Below are positions 51,201-63,524 of a DNA stretch of 64,000 bases, in pieces. The position numbers were made by a program, and so were the translations under genes. The first letter of the stretch is position 1; each line of letters opens with the position of its first letter. Source of the stretch: Solea solea (taxonomy: Eukaryota; Chordata; Actinopteri; Pleuronectiformes; Soleidae); the NCBI RefSeq assembly GCF_958295425.1, contig NC_081142.1, positions 28,062,151-28,126,150 of the forward strand, given 5' to 3'. The notes under the pieces were generated by a model. That model was not told where the DNA came from, searched no databases, and worked only from the letters and a program-made list of their open reading frames with translations.

Positions 51201-52820
51201 GACGCTTTTATTTCAACCTCCACAACTCAGAGGACGACAGCACGCTGTGTGAATGAGTGAGTGTGTGAGTGAGTGAACAGTGAGTGTTGACTGAAAAGAG
51301 TTCAAACAGGTACTTTAGTCAGTGAAGATCCGTCTTCAAAGTCCTTAAAGGGTTCAGCGGTGAAAAGAAAAGAATCAGTAGTCTGTGCAGTTTGTATGAA
51401 CTCACAGTGTCACAGTGTCACAGTGTCACAGTGTATGAGCACATGTGTGTCCTGTAGAAACCTCAAAGGCTTTTCTTTCAAATGAATGGCAACACATTTA
51501 TGACAGAAAGGCAATAATGTCGTGTGGGAACAAGAAACACAGTCTGTGTCACAACAGAACACATTCTTGTCTTCTTAAACGTTGTTTGGCTGCACTGCAA
51601 ACGACACTCAACACCAGAGAGTGGATTTTGACCTGTTTTCTCTCTGTCAAGCGTTAAATGATATTGTTATTATTATTATTTTTATTTTACTTTCCTGAAA
51701 TGATGTCAGTTTTCATTCACGATGATTTCAACGCTTTACGATCAGAGGTTTCTACAGTTGACTGATTCAAATAAAATAGTGAGTTATGAAACGAGGAGCC
51801 CACCATCAACACACACACACACACACACACACAGGTGTTTCTTAAAGGGGGCGGGGCTTTGTTGAAAGAAAAGCAGTGAGAGGCTTGGTGGAACAAACCA
51901 AATCATGTTTTGTTTTTTACACTTTTGGGGAAAGTGAACTTTTAAGTGAAATAAGTCCAGGAAACAGGCCCTCAGAAAAGTGAAGGTGCACAGTCTCTTT
52001 TTTCTGAGTGATCAAACTCACTATCACCATCAGGACTGTTAAATAAATCATGGGTGACTACTCGTTATTCTTCTTATTCTTACGACAAACTCGCACTCAA
52101 GCAGTTCTGCAAAGTTTTATTTGCAGCCAGGTTTGAATGGTGTTTGAGTCGTGTTGTGTTCTTACCACTGCTTGTCTGATCACAGTACCCAGCACAGCTT
52201 GGAGAAGTCACACCTTCTCACATATAAATGTCCAACTTTTAGAAAAACAAACTCTAAAGAAAAAAAAAAGATTTTAAATAAAGTGTATATGACTCCCTCT
52301 CTTCCCCTAAACCTTCTTTTGACACACCTACAGGTCCAGCATGCATATTTGGTACTATTGACTGTTGTTTTTTGTGTATAAAAGTAAAACAATGTTTTTT
52401 TTAAAAAAACAAAACGTCTTTGGAAAAAAACAACTGTTATTTGTGTGTTGATGATGTGTTCAGATCTGATTGTAACGTCGCCGCTTACAGCTCTAACAAC
52501 TTCCACTCCCACTGACAAAGTGGATCAGTGACATTTTATTTCACAATTACACACTTTGACATCATAAGTGTGAAGACTTCAGCCTCTTCCTCAGTGCTCT
52601 CTCTCTCTCTCTGTGTCTCTCTCTCTCTCTGTCTCTCTCCCTCTCTCTCTCTCTCTCTCCCTCCATCACTCCACACTACATTTGCACATTTCCTGTATCG
52701 GTTGCAGTTGTTTGTTGGTTGTAGATTTGTTTGTGAGCTGATCTCATGTATGTTCATCAGTGGAGCTCCACCATGTTCAGTTCTCTTGCAGAATAAAGAC
52801 AATATTTTGTTCAAATACAA
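47500..52820 (+). other. Probable long 3' UTR of pik3r3
   Basis: After the stop there is over 5 kb with no further coding exon. It contains (ATT)n at about 48175-48206, (TTTG)n at 48355-48386, (TTTC)n at about 48457-48492, a TA palindrome at 50560-50603, and a CT-rich tract at 52596-52662. AATAAA hexamers occur at 49346, 50345, 51770 and 52792. Long 3' UTRs are usual for vertebrate PIK3R genes, but the end used is inferred. An earlier end at one of the first hexamers is possible. Confidence 0.45.
50560..50603. repeat. 44-bp TA palindrome in the probable 3' UTR
   Basis: Around position 50581/50582 the arms TATATATACAG-(TA)n and (TA)n-CTGTATATATA are exactly complementary, with GTGTGT on the left and ACACAC on the right slightly out of register. 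Beyond them GGAACTCGGAACT (left) and GCGAGTTCCAAC (right) are again inverted, suggesting the whole of about 50480-50695 is a short inverted-repeat element. Confidence 0.8.
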
Positions 52821-52850
52821 ACTTTTGCTTGTCTGTTATATTTGTGTTTA
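52792..52850 (+). terminator. Candidate distal polyadenylation site of pik3r3
   Basis: A canonical AATAAA at 52792-52797 is followed within 30-55 bp by a T/GT-rich stretch (TTTTGCTTGTCTGTTATATTT), the expected downstream element. It is the best combination of hexamer and downstream element I saw after the stop codon. Use of this site is an inference. Confidence 0.4.
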
Positions 52851-53513
52851 ATGGGACTTCCCATATTACATTTAAATCTCTTTAGTCAGAGACATTCTGT
52901 CTTTAGTCACTGCATTATTTAATTTATTTTTTTTCTTCTATATAAATAAATGAAATCCAGAGACATCTATATCATACACCAATTAAAGCAGTTACACGTT
53001 ACTTTTCACAACAAAGTCAAATATGATGTGTATATAGTATATATTAACAATAGGTATTAAACATTACATTGTAACAGAGACACAAAGAAATTCAGGACGA
53101 CAAACATGAAGAGGAAGAAGACGAGCATGAAAATAGTGAAGTGGGACTATGACATCATCATTGTCCCAAAGTTGTCTACACAAAAACGCTAGGGTGGCAT
53201 TTTGAAATGGTCCCACTCATGGACCCATTTTCCACAAACACAGCTTCCGTGTGGAAACAAAAGTGAAGTGGTTTGGTGGTGCTGGTGTTCGGACACTTAC
53301 CTTGTTATGTCCTGCTACTCATCTGTAAGTCAGTCTCTCTCTCTGTGAGTAATTCTGTGAAACTGGTCTCTACACTTAAAATAAATCAATAAATAAATGT
53401 CATTGTAGCCCTGTGGAAAATGTAGAACACAAAAGTTCTTAACGTTCATAAATAATAGAATACATTCATACATGGTATAAAAAAGTAATACTTGAGTATT
53501 AAAACTACTAATG
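52821..53513. other. Downstream flank of pik3r3
   Basis: AT-rich non-coding sequence. At 53150-53260, ACACAAAAACGCTAGGGTGG and CATTTTGAAATGG form a fragment that may belong to family D. No gene is seen. Confidence 0.5.
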
Positions 53514-53704
53514 TGTAACGTGGCGTGGCGTGACGTAACGTGACGTGACGTGACGCGGCGTGGCGCGGCGTGGCGTGGCGTGGCGTGGCGTGGCGTGGCG
53601 TGGCGTGGCGTGGCGTGACGTGACGTGACGTGACGTGGCGTGACGTGACGTGGCGTGGCGTGGCGTGGCGTGGCGTGGCGTGACGTGTTCAGCGTGACGT
53701 GACG
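53514..53704. repeat. Pentanucleotide array (TGGCG/TGACG)n
   Basis: About 190 bp is made almost only of the 5-mers TGGCG and TGACG (rarely TAACG, CGGCG). Every unit holds one CpG. The TGACG units are CREB/ATF half-sites, and TGACGTGACG groups occur in several clusters (about 53530-53554, 53615-53650, 53690-53704). It is more than 800 bp past the candidate polyadenylation site. Confidence 0.97.
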
Positions 53705-54154
53705 CAGTTTACAGGTGCTGCGGTGCTAGATAATTCCAGTTACACTGTTTTTTTTTAATTTACAACAGAGGAATATTATTTGGCTGTGTGATTTAAATGT
53801 GAATATTAGTAAATTGTTATTATTCTAAGTCAAGTGTGAATATTGGTTTTCTTATTTTGTTGGTTTGAGAAGGTGTGTGAAGGTGTATTGATCATAATCT
53901 AAATAGATTTTACGGTTCTATTGCTCACAGTGAAAAGACTAAAGTAGCCACATATTTATATGTGTTAGAGATAACACTTTATTTAATGAACTCAAGGTCG
54001 TCACTACTCTACTTTGACCCAAAGTGGCACGGGGTGCTACATCATCATGTGATATTTGACTTAAAGGTGCAAGACATTTGTATGCTGTACGTGAATTCTA
54101 GATTACATAATATAACCTATGCCTCAGATGTATAGATTTATCTGCGTGGTATTT

Positions 54155-54200
<46 letters not shown>

Positions 54201-56730
54201 AACCCAATGGCTGATGACATCAATCAAAGTGTGAGCTTGAGTGATTCCTGTGTAAATGAGTGGTGCCTGCCACATTGATCCAGACGATGTGCAGCCTTGA
54301 CAGTGGCCCTGTCTGCTGAAGCTCACTTATTACAAGACTATATTTCTCCTGGCAAGAATCCTTATCATTAGTCTGCTCTGTAGAAAACTTCATTCTGACG
54401 CCTCATTTTAAAAATCTGTAGACTCTCAGCACACACACACACACACACACACACACCTGGAAACACAGAGTGGTGAAGAGCAACAGGAGCTGGCTCTTAA
54501 AAGCACATACTGTTGTTTGATCTGCTCTGCTTCCTCTTTCACCCTCAGACTTTGAATTATAAATTCTATTCAATTAATTTTACAGCTTTGCTCCATTTCC
54601 TTTTTCTCTTTTTTCTGTTAATTAAAAGCACGACTCAGAGCGACTGTAATTAGATCTCAGTGAGCAGCAGAGCGTTTAGAAATGTGTCGTCTGCCAGTCA
54701 CATTCTTCTTAGGACACATGCACATGCATTGACTTCCAATCATGGACAGACTAACATGAACCATAACCAATCAACACAGCATTCACGTCGGCCACGTCAT
54801 TTCGTGTTTATTTATTAATTTATTTTTTCTGTGTGGTCAATTTTACCAAACTTTTCAACAAACAGCAGCAACATGTTATATAATCAATATAATCAGTAAC
54901 TCAATAGCCAACAACTGCTTAGTATTTTAAGATTGTTGATTAACGTAAAAAAACAAACATATAACACACTGGATAAAAAGGAAAATATGTGACAACCCTA
55001 CCCAGGATAAAGTGGTAGAGAATGAATATATATTATATATTATATATATATATATATATGTTTACTACAAGGACTGTGAATATTGGAAATCTTTCAAAAA
55101 TAAATTTGCTCTGCTGACGCAATAAAATGAGAAATAGCTGCACAGGCAGCAAAATATGGAGAGTGGTAAATAAAGTGGCTGCAGTGGAACACGTCTCCTG
55201 CATTGAACCCAGTCTGGGATTCTGAATCCATAAATTCATAAGACATCAACATCTTTTATTCACTTATTAATCTTTATTACATCAAAGACATGACCTTACA
55301 TAAGCCCTTCAGCTTCTCAGGTTCTTCTTCTGTGAAATGAATAATCTACTGCAGGTAGAGCTGGGAATCAAACCAACAACTCGCTCTCCCACTGATCCAC
55401 CCTGTTGCACTTCTTGCTGATCTGATAGAATAGCAAAGGTTTGATTGTTGGCAGAATAAACCATGACCACAGGTCAGTCCTTTGTCTGCATCATCAAGAC
55501 CATCAAGTGAATCAGCTCCTCCAGACTCGACCTGCATTGATCACACACAACTCATGACATACACATGTCAGTGAAGCTTTAATCCAGACAACATGTCGAG
55601 AATGAGATGTATGTCGTTTGATAAGATTATCAGGATTAGAACAGCTGGCAGAGAAATAAATGAGCTTCTTTATAGAGCGAGACATACTGTAGACGTACAG
55701 GTGTTACTGCCAAGAGCGAAAAAACAAAAAAATAGAAATCCTGAGCATTGAAAATGGTGTGCAAAAGCACATTTGCATCACTTTTAATTGAACTGACTGA
55801 GAGGTCATTGCAGGGTGACACGTTTTCTCACTCACTGCCCTACTCTTGATCATCATCATCATCCCTGAGCTCCACTGTGGACACTGATCTACCTGCTGAC
55901 TCACAGCTGTGGAGGAAGTCACAGAGCTAAAGTGCATTCAGGTCAGCAGAGGTCTTACAGCGCTGGCTTCTCTGCAGTCAGGGTCACCGCCTGCACCTCC
56001 TTGCCTCCACCACCCTCTCCGTCTTCCCCCAATAACCGAAATTATTCTTCCACGGTTCCCTCTATCTCTTATTCCCAGCACCAGCAGCCGGAGAGTTGGG
56101 AGGAGGCGATGTGGGAATAAATTAGAGACAGACACAGAGCTCTACAACTCTACAGTGATAATGAGTTTGCAGCTGGCTGTAGTGCCAACCTGGGGCCCAG
56201 CCCAGTGAATATTTACAACCCTGCTAATAAGTGGTGGTGATGCCAGGGAGGGCAGAGAGGAGAGGGGGAAGAATAAGACAACATGGAGGGGGTGGAGCCA
56301 GGGTGCTGTATATCTGCACACTCAGCACAACCAACCTACAAACACACACATGCATACATGTATATATATATATATCATGTATATATGCATTACACATGTG
56401 CACTATCGCACACTTTAACGTCTCGCTGTGTGAATAAGTGAATGTATGCACTTACATTAGCATGTGGTTTGCATATCTGTATTTGTACAGGAGCCACAAC
56501 ATCTCCATACCATAATCGTCACCGTGTGATTTATGAGGCTGCATGCATGTACTGTAGATTAAAATGCATTAAAGAAGTTCTTTGGAAAAAAGTTGGAAAA
56601 AACATTCAGTGATTCAGCAATTTATTTTTTTTATGTATAACATTAGTTTAATTCAATGTGATCTGTTCACCATTTATTGTAAAGATCAGGCTGGTGGCAA
56701 ACTCTCTTTCTTTTTTTCCTGTTTTAACGT

Positions 56731-56733
<3 letters not shown>
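53705..56733. other. Non-coding stretch with microsatellites
   Basis: (TG)n lies at about 54158-54198, (CA)n at 54431-54456, and TA tracts at 55027-55060 and 56358-56374. The block 54190-54330 and the block 54590-54680 (TTAATTAAAAGC, CTGTAATTAGATC) are unique and could be regulatory. No coding exon was recognised. Confidence 0.55.

Positions 56734-56811
<78 letters not shown>
56734..56811. repeat. (TA)n microsatellite, 78 bp
   Basis: This is an uninterrupted TA run. It is the longest perfect TA tract in the window, and it reads as Ile-Tyr repeats in both strands. Confidence 0.97.
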
Positions 56812-56812
<1 letters not shown>

Positions 56813-57119
56813 CAAAGTAAGACACCCATGGGAGGATTGATATTCTTTTCTTCTTTCTTTATGGTCATCCAGCGCCCCTCCAGTAGATGGAGCCCTAGAC
56901 AACTGTGCCCATGGCTGGCTCTGTGAGGGCCTTCAGTGGCTAAAATGGATTTTTCAGCCTTGTTTTCCGTGAGAACAACTATCTGTGTGAATATGTGTCA
57001 GTACGTTATGATACCTACACCTGCACCTACACTGCCCACGGTTTCCAGCCTGTCCTGAATCCCTCCCTAAGATGACGTGTTTCATGCGAGCAGCACGCGT
57101 GGAGCAGTGAAGGCAGCTC

Positions 57120-57290
57120 TGTCTTCTCTCTCTCTCTCTGTCTTCTCTCTCTCTGTCTTCTCTCTCTCTGTCTTCTCTCTCTCTGTGTGTCTCTCTCTCT
57201 CTCTGAGGTGGGCTCCTCTGAAGCTCCATTACACTCAAAGTTAAATTCACAGGTGTTCCTCCTCCTCCTCCTCCTCCTCCTCCTCCTCAC
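57120..57290. repeat. CT-rich and (CCT)n repeats
   Basis: TCTTCTCTCTCTCTG units repeat at 57121-57205, and (CTC)n lies at 57256-57288. The sequence between 57290 and 57700 is unique and non-coding apart from a short GCAGG tandem at 57385-57410. Confidence 0.95.
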
Positions 57291-57699
57291 ATGCCAGCCA
57301 CTCACCCCAGACAAAGGCCAGCCTTCCACTCTCACAGTGAGCAGTTCCATTCACTGCTCCCAAAAATAACAACACAGTATATGGGCAGAGCAGGGCAGGG
57401 CAGGGCAGAGCCCACCTCACCCTGCACTCCTTTCCTTTCATATTCCGTTTTCTTTAACGCTCAATAAATGTTGACTTTATTTTGGTTGTGCTGAATTCCT
57501 TAATGAGGCCCTGGACAGCCTTATGAGGACACATGGTCTCGACCTTCAGCTCTACCTTCCTCTGCTTCTTTTCTTTACCTTCCTTTTTGCCACTGTATTT
57601 CTTTATCTGCTTCTCATATTTTCTTTAAAAGTTTTTATTATTACCCCTCATGTGTTGTTTGGATCTGTGGAGTTTGCCAAAAGAATAATTCTGCTATTT

Positions 57700-58160
57700 C
57701 AGGGCTCCAGACTGCGGCCAAATGGTTGCATTTTACGACCAAAAGTTTGAGACAGTGGGAGTAAATTTTACATTTACTTGCGATTGTGCGACTTAATTTG
57801 CCAGTTCTTATAATATAAACTAGGACTGAGGCAAAAACGTCTTCACATCAAGGGTGGCAGTAATGTTGCAGCACCTTACATGGCAGAAGAATAAACAACA
57901 GAGGCAACAGTGGATCAGCAACTCTTCTGTGTATTCTGTGTTTATAAAATCAGAGTGAAAGCACAAAGCGACACGATCATTTTCCCCTCCACCACTGAAG
58001 AGAAGAGTCTGTGTGGATTTCTGCAGGACGTGCAAAGCCTTCAGTTGAAGAAAGACTTGATGAGGAGGTGAAACTTGTGCCTCCCCACAGTCAGTGCTGA
58101 TAACGACCCACTCGCATGGTGGAAGTGGATGTATCCTGACTCCTCAGCGGCCGAGGCTGA
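57700..58160 (+). mobile_element. Degenerate hAT transposon remnant
   Basis: The left end CAGGGCTCCAGACTGCG, followed by ACCAAAAGTTTGAGACAGTG, is a terminal motif of hAT elements common in fish. At about 58096-58150 the + strand reads ADNDPLAWWKWMYPDSS, close to the DPLxWWK motif in the C-terminal dimerisation region of hAT transposases. No long frame remains and the right end is not clear. Confidence 0.55.
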
Positions 58161-59825
58161 GCACTAAGAACGTGAATAAGCTCACATTTGTGCACTTTAG
58201 TTTTTCTTCCAACCACAAATAGCCAGTATAGCTTTTATTTATATCTTTCTTTTTATTTCTTTTCATTTTTATTGTGCAATTTAAGTTTTAAAAGCTGATG
58301 AATGTTGAAACTTGATGTTTTAAGTTCATTATTGTGGTCATATATTAAACAATGTCATAATTATGAACTGTGTTCGTTCTCTACTAAGGCTACAGACTGT
58401 TTTTATTTACATTCTGTGATGTATTATCACTTACAGTATTATTTCTGTTGTTTCTGCCAAAGGCAGCAAACACTTCTACTCCATGTTTCCATTATCTACC
58501 TCCATGATCTGTGATTATTCTTCTTACAATAATCGTACCACTAACATCTGTCATCGTGACATCCCATAACTCCATGCAGAAAGACCCTTGTGTTCCGACC
58601 GGGTCGTGGTCCAGTTGTACCAAATCCGGTCTAACATTTGACACTTTTCTTCAAATGTGTCAGCTTGGTTCCTTAATCTAAATGTAATCCTCTTCATCAC
58701 AAATCTATGAAAAACTACATCAAGTCATTCACTTATTGTCGGTTTATCTTTCTTAAGCCATTTTCTGGTCAGAGCCTGGAAGACATTTTCAAAACCAATT
58801 GATTTGCTGCCAGCTGGACATTGTGCCGCTCCAACGTTGACCTCGAACTGAACTCCACATGTTTGAGAGGGAAACGCTGCAGTGAAACTTAAGAAAAGGA
58901 GATAATTGCCAAACTAAGGAAACACTTGTGCAACTGAGGGATTGAAAGAGCATTAGAGCTGTGAGGTAAGACTTTCCTGGCAGTGCCGACTCTCCTCACA
59001 GCACAAACGCAACATCATGCCCAATAATCATTCTCCATGCTGTGTTGAAGGGTTTCAGGCAAGCTCAGTGAGAATCAGGGGCTCAGTTGGTCACTGAGAT
59101 TGATGAATATGAGAACGGCATAAACAATTAGTCATGGCTGCTTCAGTTACCTGGTCCAGACCCAACTGAGCAGGACTCATCTTGCATTTTCCAATTTCAG
59201 CATAACTCCAGATTATGGGATTTCTCTGAGAGAAGAAGAAGTCGTGCTCTCCGACGACGTTTGATCATTGATGCTGTTTTCAATACATTTATACCAGTTT
59301 GTCTTCAGTGAGCTCAGTGGTTATAAAAGGTTTGTAGCAAAGAGAAGAGCAGCGAGTTGAAGTCATGGTCAGATACCACACAAATCTCCACACTCTTCAA
59401 AACACTGCAGAACCAAGCACTGGCCTTGCATTTAAAGCTGCAGTATGTAACCTGTTATTCTGCCTCTGTTTCGTCTCCTTCATCCAAACTCTGTTCTACT
59501 ATCAGCAGAGGAAGCGTTTGTGTGTATACAGCAGCAGAGCAGGGGAGGACGTTTAATCCCACTAAACTGCTGAATAATCAGCTCCAGTCAACTTCTTTGT
59601 GTTTTCTTTCAAACTCCAACCTGTTTGCAATAGTCTCACTTTACTAGCACAATGTTGCTGTAGCCTCCGTCCGACTTGACATAAAACGAATCACTTCCTG
59701 TGTGCAGCGCAGGAATGTCGCCAGGTGAAACACGATCTTAACACTGAGAAACACAACAATAGTTCAATGTGACAGACTTTTGTATATATTTAAAAGTTAT
59801 AAACTAGAGTTTATTGTTAAAAGTG
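58161..59825. other. Non-coding stretch with a repeat fragment
   Basis: A family E fragment (ATGCAGAAAGACCCTTGTG) is at about 58575. At 59430-59640 the segment TTAAAGCTGCAGTATGTAAC with downstream CATCCAAACTCTGTTCTA is of a type common to fish dispersed repeats. No gene is seen. Confidence 0.5.
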
Positions 59826-59829
59826 CTTA

Positions 59830-60440
59830 AGTAAATCAGCTGATGGAACACTTGGGCATCTTTTCTGGTCCTGCTCTAAGCTCACAAGGTTCTGGGTTGA
59901 CATTTTTAGTTTGTACAGTGCTGTTTAATATAATAGACAAGTGGTTCCTGACTGTCTCTTAGTAATACTGGTATGTTTGGTATGGTCATTGCAAAACGGG
60001 TCATACTAAAGGAATGGAAGTCAGCTTCCCCTCCCTGCTTCAAGAGGTGGCTGAATGATATGGTTTCTTGTTTATACCTTGAAGAAGTTCGGTTTTCTAT
60101 GTCTAGCTCCCAAGATAAGTTTAAGGAGATTTGGGGCCCTTTCATAGAATACATCAGGAAGGATAGACCACAAACTGGGACCTAAATGCACTCCATACTG
60201 AGACTTTGCCACTCCCCTCCGACTCCGGCCTCCTCGACTTAATCTGTGCGAGTGGTCTTTCTGGGACATCTGTTCAGTGAATGGACATGTATAAATACAT
60301 TATACACCGTATAATGTGCTGGCTGTATGTGTTTTTGTTTTTTTTGTTTGTTTTTTCATTATTTAGTTTGTTTTAAATGTCTGGTTTACTGTATTTTTTG
60401 TTGTTTGTATTGTGTGCGCGTGTATGTATAAAAATCTTAA
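59830..60440 (+). mobile_element. 3' fragment of a Tx1/L1-type LINE (broken)
   Basis: At 59845-59915 the frame reads GTLGHLFWSCSKLTRFWVDI, matching the HxFWSCxxLxxFW motif near the C-terminus of L1/Tx1 ORF2. At 59973-60185 another frame reads KRVILKEWKSASPPCFKRWL, and on to a DKFKEIWGPFIEYI end, which is the terminal part of the same protein. The two pieces are in different frames with a stop between, so the copy is dead. The 5' part is absent, as is usual for truncated LINE insertions. Confidence 0.75.
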
Positions 60441-60839
60441 GTGCTTAAGTATTGGTCGCCAGCTGTGCTAACGTTAGCAGCTCACAGTAAGTGTTAGAGA
60501 GTGATTTCAAAATTCAGAAGCAGAGCTAACTTATTATGTGGTCTACAGTAGTTCTCAGTCCATGTCCTGGGGACCCACTGCCCTGCATGTTGTAGATGTT
60601 TCCCAGCTGAGCTGACATTAGCATCTTTACAGTTCATTTACATCTGTGCTACTGTAAGCACAGACACAGAAGGTTTGCATTGCTAACATTGTTTTGTAGT
60701 TAATAATATCGTCTAACAGCCTACCATCAGTTCATGGTGTGGATGCTGAAAGGTGAGAGACTGGGGAAATCATCTTGTCGAGCAGTTTACAAGTTGTATG
60801 TGCCAACGAATTTGTCATGGGAATGGGAATGTTTACAAG

Positions 60840-63498
60840 GCGTGTGCTCTAACTACGATCGGGAAGCAATGGGTAGATTGTTGTCATCTACCGTCCACCA
60901 GGCCCATTGGGACACTTCTTAGATGAACTAGATGTCCTCCTTTCAAACATCCCATAAAATGGCCCACCACTTGTTCTTCTTGGTGACTTCAACATCCAGT
61001 CAGAGAAGTCATCCGATCGACTTCTTCTACTTTCCTCTCTTTCTCTCTCACTTGCTCCTTCTCCACCAACTCACAAAGCTGGCAACCACCTTGACCTCAT
61101 CTTCACCAGAAACTGCTCCACCTCCGACCTCAAGGTAACTCCACTTCATGTCTCTGATCATTTCTTCATTTCCTACTCTCTCCCACTCTCCCAATCTGAT
61201 GATCTCATCTCATCAGATACTGCACTTGTTCGTCGTAACATTCGCTCTCTCTCTCCCTCCTCTCTCTCCTCAACTGTTCTATCAGCACTTCCTTCAGCTG
61301 ACTCCTTCTCCCTCATGCATCCCAACTCTGCCACAGACACCTTCCTCTCTACTCTGTCCTCCTCTCTTGACTCTCTCTGTCCTCTTACTTCATGGCGGGT
61401 TCGTAAGTCCTCCCCAGCCCCATGGTTGTCTGACTCAGTGCTGAGAGAGCCACGATACGGGCAGCAGAAAGGAAATGGAGGAAATCAAAACACCCTGACG
61501 ACCTGCTTTCCTATCACTCTCTTCTCTCCACCTTCACTGCCTCTATCTCTGCAGCCAAACAATCTTTCTATCAGACTAAAATTCACTCCTCTTTCTCTAA
61601 TCCCAAAAAACTTTTCTCAATCTTCTCTAACCTCCTTGACCCCCCCACTCCTCCCTCCTCCCTTCTACCAATTCACTTCAAAAAATAAGTAGATGACATT
61701 CGCGCTTCTTTCTCAACCCCACCTCCTGATCTCACCACTCTCCCAACCACAAATTCATCTCCTTCTCTATCCACTTTCACCCCTTTATCTCATGATCAAG
61801 TTCTTTCCCTAATAACCTCTGCCTGCCCCACCTCCTGCCCCCTTGACCCTATCCCCTCTCACCTTCTTCAGTCAATTGCTTCTGATCTTCTTCCTTTCCT
61901 CACCCACCTTATTAACACATCCCTATCAACTGGTTGCTTTCCGGACTCTCTTAAAGAGGCCAGAGTGACCCCCCTCCTTAAAAAACCCACCCTTGACCCG
62001 TCTGAAGTAAATAACTACAGACCTGTCTCTCTTCTTCCTTTTCTCTCCAAAACTCTGGAGCGTACTATCTTTAATCAACTCTCCTCCTACCTTCACCGGA
62101 ACAACCTTCTTGATCCTCTTCAGTCTGGTTTTAAAGCAGGTCACTCAACCGAAACTGCACTTCTTACTGTCACTGAGCAACTCCACACTGCCAGGGCTGC
62201 CTCTCTCTCCTCTGTGCTCATCCTCTTGGACCTTTCTGCAGCGTTTGACACAGTTAACCACCAGATCCTTACTTCCTCCCTTCAAGGAAGGTGTCTCAGG
62301 CTCTGCACTTACCCTACTCTCGTCCTATCTTCAAAACCGAACATACAGAGTAACCTGGAGAGGATCTGTGTCGGAACCCTGTCCTCTAGCTACTGGGGTC
62401 CCTCAGGGTTCTGTCTTGGGCCCTCTCCTCTTCTCTCTATACACCAACTCTCTTGGTTCTGTTATTCTCTCTCATGGTTTTTCCTATCACAGCTACGCCG
62501 ATGACACCCAACTCATTCTCTCTTTTCCCAGCTCCGACACACATGTAGCAGAACGGATCTCCGCTTGTCTGACCGACATCTCTCAGTGGATGTCTGACCA
62601 TCACCTGAAACTCAATCTCGACAAGACTGAGTTTCTTTTTCTCCCAGGAAAGGATTCTCCCACCACAGACCTGACCATCACCCTCGACAACTCTGTGGTA
62701 ACTCCGTCTCATATCGCAAGGAACCTGGGTGTGACACTTGATGTCCATCTCTCCCTCACTGCCAACATTGCTGCAGCAGCTCGATCTTGCAGATACATGT
62801 TGCACAACATCAGAAGGATACGGCCTCTTCTAACCCAGAAGGCAGCACAGGTTCTGGTCCAGGCTCTTGTCATCTCATGTGCCATACGACCTCTGCAGCT
62901 CATCCAGAATGCAGCAGCTCGACTGGTCTTCAACTTACCAAGATTCTCCCACACTACACCGCTCCTCCGCTCCCTTCACTGGCTTCCTGTAGCTGCTCGC
63001 AACCGCTTCAAGACTCTAGTGCTTGCGTTCCATGCTACAAACGGATCCGGTCCAGCCTACATCCAGGACATGATCAAAACCTACACCCCAGCCCGCCCAC
63101 TCCGCTCCGCATCAGCAAACCGGTTCGCTGCCCCCTCACTGAGAGGATTGCAGAGGCATTCACAGAACTCAAGACTGTTCACTGTCCTAGCTCCCAAATG
63201 GTGGAAAGAGCTCCCCATCAACATCCGGACAGCGGAAAGCCTCCACATCTTCCGCCGCCGACTAAAAACACATTTCTTCCGACTCTACCTTGACTAAGAC
63301 GACAACGACAAACAAAAAAGAAAGAAAAAAAAAAATCAATACTTATACATCGCACTTATGACCAGCACTTCATAGTTTGGCTTACTTGAAGCTCTTACTT
63401 ACTTCTAGCTCTTATTTGTACCCAAATGTTTAAATGCACTTGTAAGGCGCTTTGGATAAAAGCGTCTGCTAAATGACATGTAATGTAATGTAATGTCT
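60840..63498 (+). mobile_element. Broken L2-type LINE retrotransposon
   Basis: Order of parts: endonuclease C-terminal part (YRPPGPLGHFLDELD at about 60885-60930, LLGDFNIQSE at about 60975-61005), reverse transcriptase (61965-62800), a C-terminal region to the stop at 63297, a 3' UTR, and the tail GCGCTTTGGATAAAAGCGTC ending in (TGTAA)n at 63474-63498. That 3' end is typical of fish L2 elements. In-frame stops occur at about 60954 and 61686, and a frameshift near 62285, so it cannot be active. The 5' end is missing or unrecognisable. Confidence 0.85.
61965..63297 (+). pseudogene. L2 reverse transcriptase, frameshifted
   Basis: The first frame (to about 62285) reads NNYRPVSLLPFLSKTLER, LQSGFKAGHSTETALL and LDLSAAFDTVNHQIL, which are RT blocks 1-3. 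The second frame (ORF ends 63297) carries TGVPQGSVLGPLLFSLYTNS, the catalytic SYADDTQLI at about 62491-62517, and WMSDHHLKLNLDKTEFL. The C-terminal part reads HWLPVAARNRFKTLVLAFHA, PARPLRSASANRF and WWKELPINIRTAESLHIF, typical of L2. At about 62875 VQALVIS runs straight into CAIRPLQLIQNAAARLV, where L2 proteins usually have a dozen more residues, so there is a short deletion. Confidence 0.85.
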
Positions 63499-63524
63499 TT
63501 TATCCTGGAACCAATAGCACCTCC

